DNA of 64,000 bases, taken from the NCBI GenBank assembly GCA_022606135.1, contig JABYQN010000003.1, forward strand, positions 2,666,001 to 2,730,000, in the 5' to 3' direction. The notes beneath the pieces are model-generated. The model saw nothing but the letters and a program-made list of their open reading frames with translations, made no database searches and was not told the origin of the DNA. The stretch is from Fomes fomentarius. Taxonomy: Eukaryota; Basidiomycota; Agaricomycetes; Polyporales; Polyporaceae. A program made the translations under genes and the position numbers. Positions 63,739 through 64,000 of this stretch are shown here, piece after piece. How positions within the stretch are numbered: the first letter of the stretch is position 1; each line of letters begins with the position of its first letter.

Positions 63739-64000
63739 TGTAACGGCCCGGATATCGAGAGGAGGGCGAGGGCGAGGCAAGACCGTTACGACGGGCGAGG
63801 ACGAGAGCGAGAGGACAAGAACGTGGTCCCCGGCGAAACTGCGTTGGTTCGACGGGGAATACAGGACGAGCACGACAAGTATAAGACTCGATCACGCAGG
63901 CTACGGTACCTAGATCGAGATACGGAAATACAGAACGAGCGGCGGGGGCGCATCAGCGCATCAAACAGTAACTACAAAGTCCGTATGTGCTAGAATGGCC
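63739..64000 (-). repeat. 5' LTR of the nested chromovirus, cut by the window end
   Basis: 262 of an expected 296 bp are visible. One mismatch to the copy at 57637-57932. TATA motif at 63880-63883. Confidence 0.92.

Larger units (their letters stand above)
57637..64000 (-). mobile_element. Ty3/gypsy chromovirus nested in the fused Gag-Pol element (runs off the window)
   Basis: LTRs start TGTAACGG at 57637 (to 57932, 296 bp) and at 63739. The second is cut by the window end after 262 bp; by the first LTR's length it would end at 64034. One mismatch is seen over the shared 262 bp (A at 57729, C at 63831). The element reads leftwards: LTR, primer site (63727-63736), gag, pol, purine tract (complement of ctacctcctcctc, 57933-57945), LTR. 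It interrupts the gag frame of the older element at 57636, and the base run before it is CCCCC (57632-57636). Both ORFs are intact, so it is probably young. Confidence 0.93.

Noticed and set aside
1..64000. CRISPR arrays, bacterial operons, phage or plasmid modules
   Set aside because: None present; intron density, the tRNA intron and gene content are those of a fungal nuclear genome.

Overview
The window comes from the nuclear genome of a filamentous basidiomycete, most likely an Agaricomycete and plausibly one of the Polyporales. The reasons are short (about 50-70 nt) GT-AG introns in nearly every gene, dense multi-exon genes, repeated members of the multipass DUF6533 membrane-protein family typical of mushroom-forming fungi, and gypsy/chromovirus retrotransposons. 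No bacterial-type operon, CRISPR array or plasmid feature is present.

Layout. (1) 1-1837: the 3' part of a gene encoding tandem beta-trefoil (ricin-B/CBM13-like) modules, followed by repeats and a tRNA-Pro gene with an intron (3061-3144). (2) 3266-6121, minus: an 8-exon PSO2/SNM1 DNA-crosslink-repair nuclease gene. (3) 6501-8868: an internally deleted LTR retrotransposon with a 5-bp target duplication. (4) 9.4-12.8 kb: an inverted repeat, a broken DUF6533 gene and an intact DUF6533 gene. (5) 13.7-25.1 kb: a conserved housekeeping block, with ribosomal protein eS4 (minus), a divergent TFIP11/Spp382 splicing factor (plus) and a UFD4/TRIP12-type HECT ubiquitin ligase (plus, with one apparent frameshift). 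(6) 26-44 kb: an accessory region with one DUF6533 fragment and four DUF6533 genes on the plus strand, interrupted by a complete 6.1-kb chromovirus (29838-35982) that sits inside a CENP-V/GFA-domain gene remnant. (7) 44.9-47.6 kb: a four-exon gene for an 835-residue low-complexity protein I do not recognise. (8) 49.4 kb to the end: nested gypsy elements; one with a fused Gag-Pol ORF of more than 2500 codons is split by a second element (57637 to beyond the window edge).

Most notable observation: in all three retroelements whose primer-binding site is visible, the bases just inside the 5' LTR are perfectly complementary (10-11 nt) to a site inside the element's own LTR. In the two intact elements that site lies 30-35 nt downstream of a TATA motif. 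This is the arrangement expected of Tf1/sushi-type self-priming, and it replaces a tRNA-type site. The base changes between two related elements occur in both partners, which preserves the pairing. The two two-ORF elements also carry canonical -1 frameshift heptamers just before the gag stop codon.

Limits: exon borders were read by eye from splice consensus and family similarity. Where total coding lengths are given they were checked for divisibility by three. Family names rest on recognised motifs; no database search was run.
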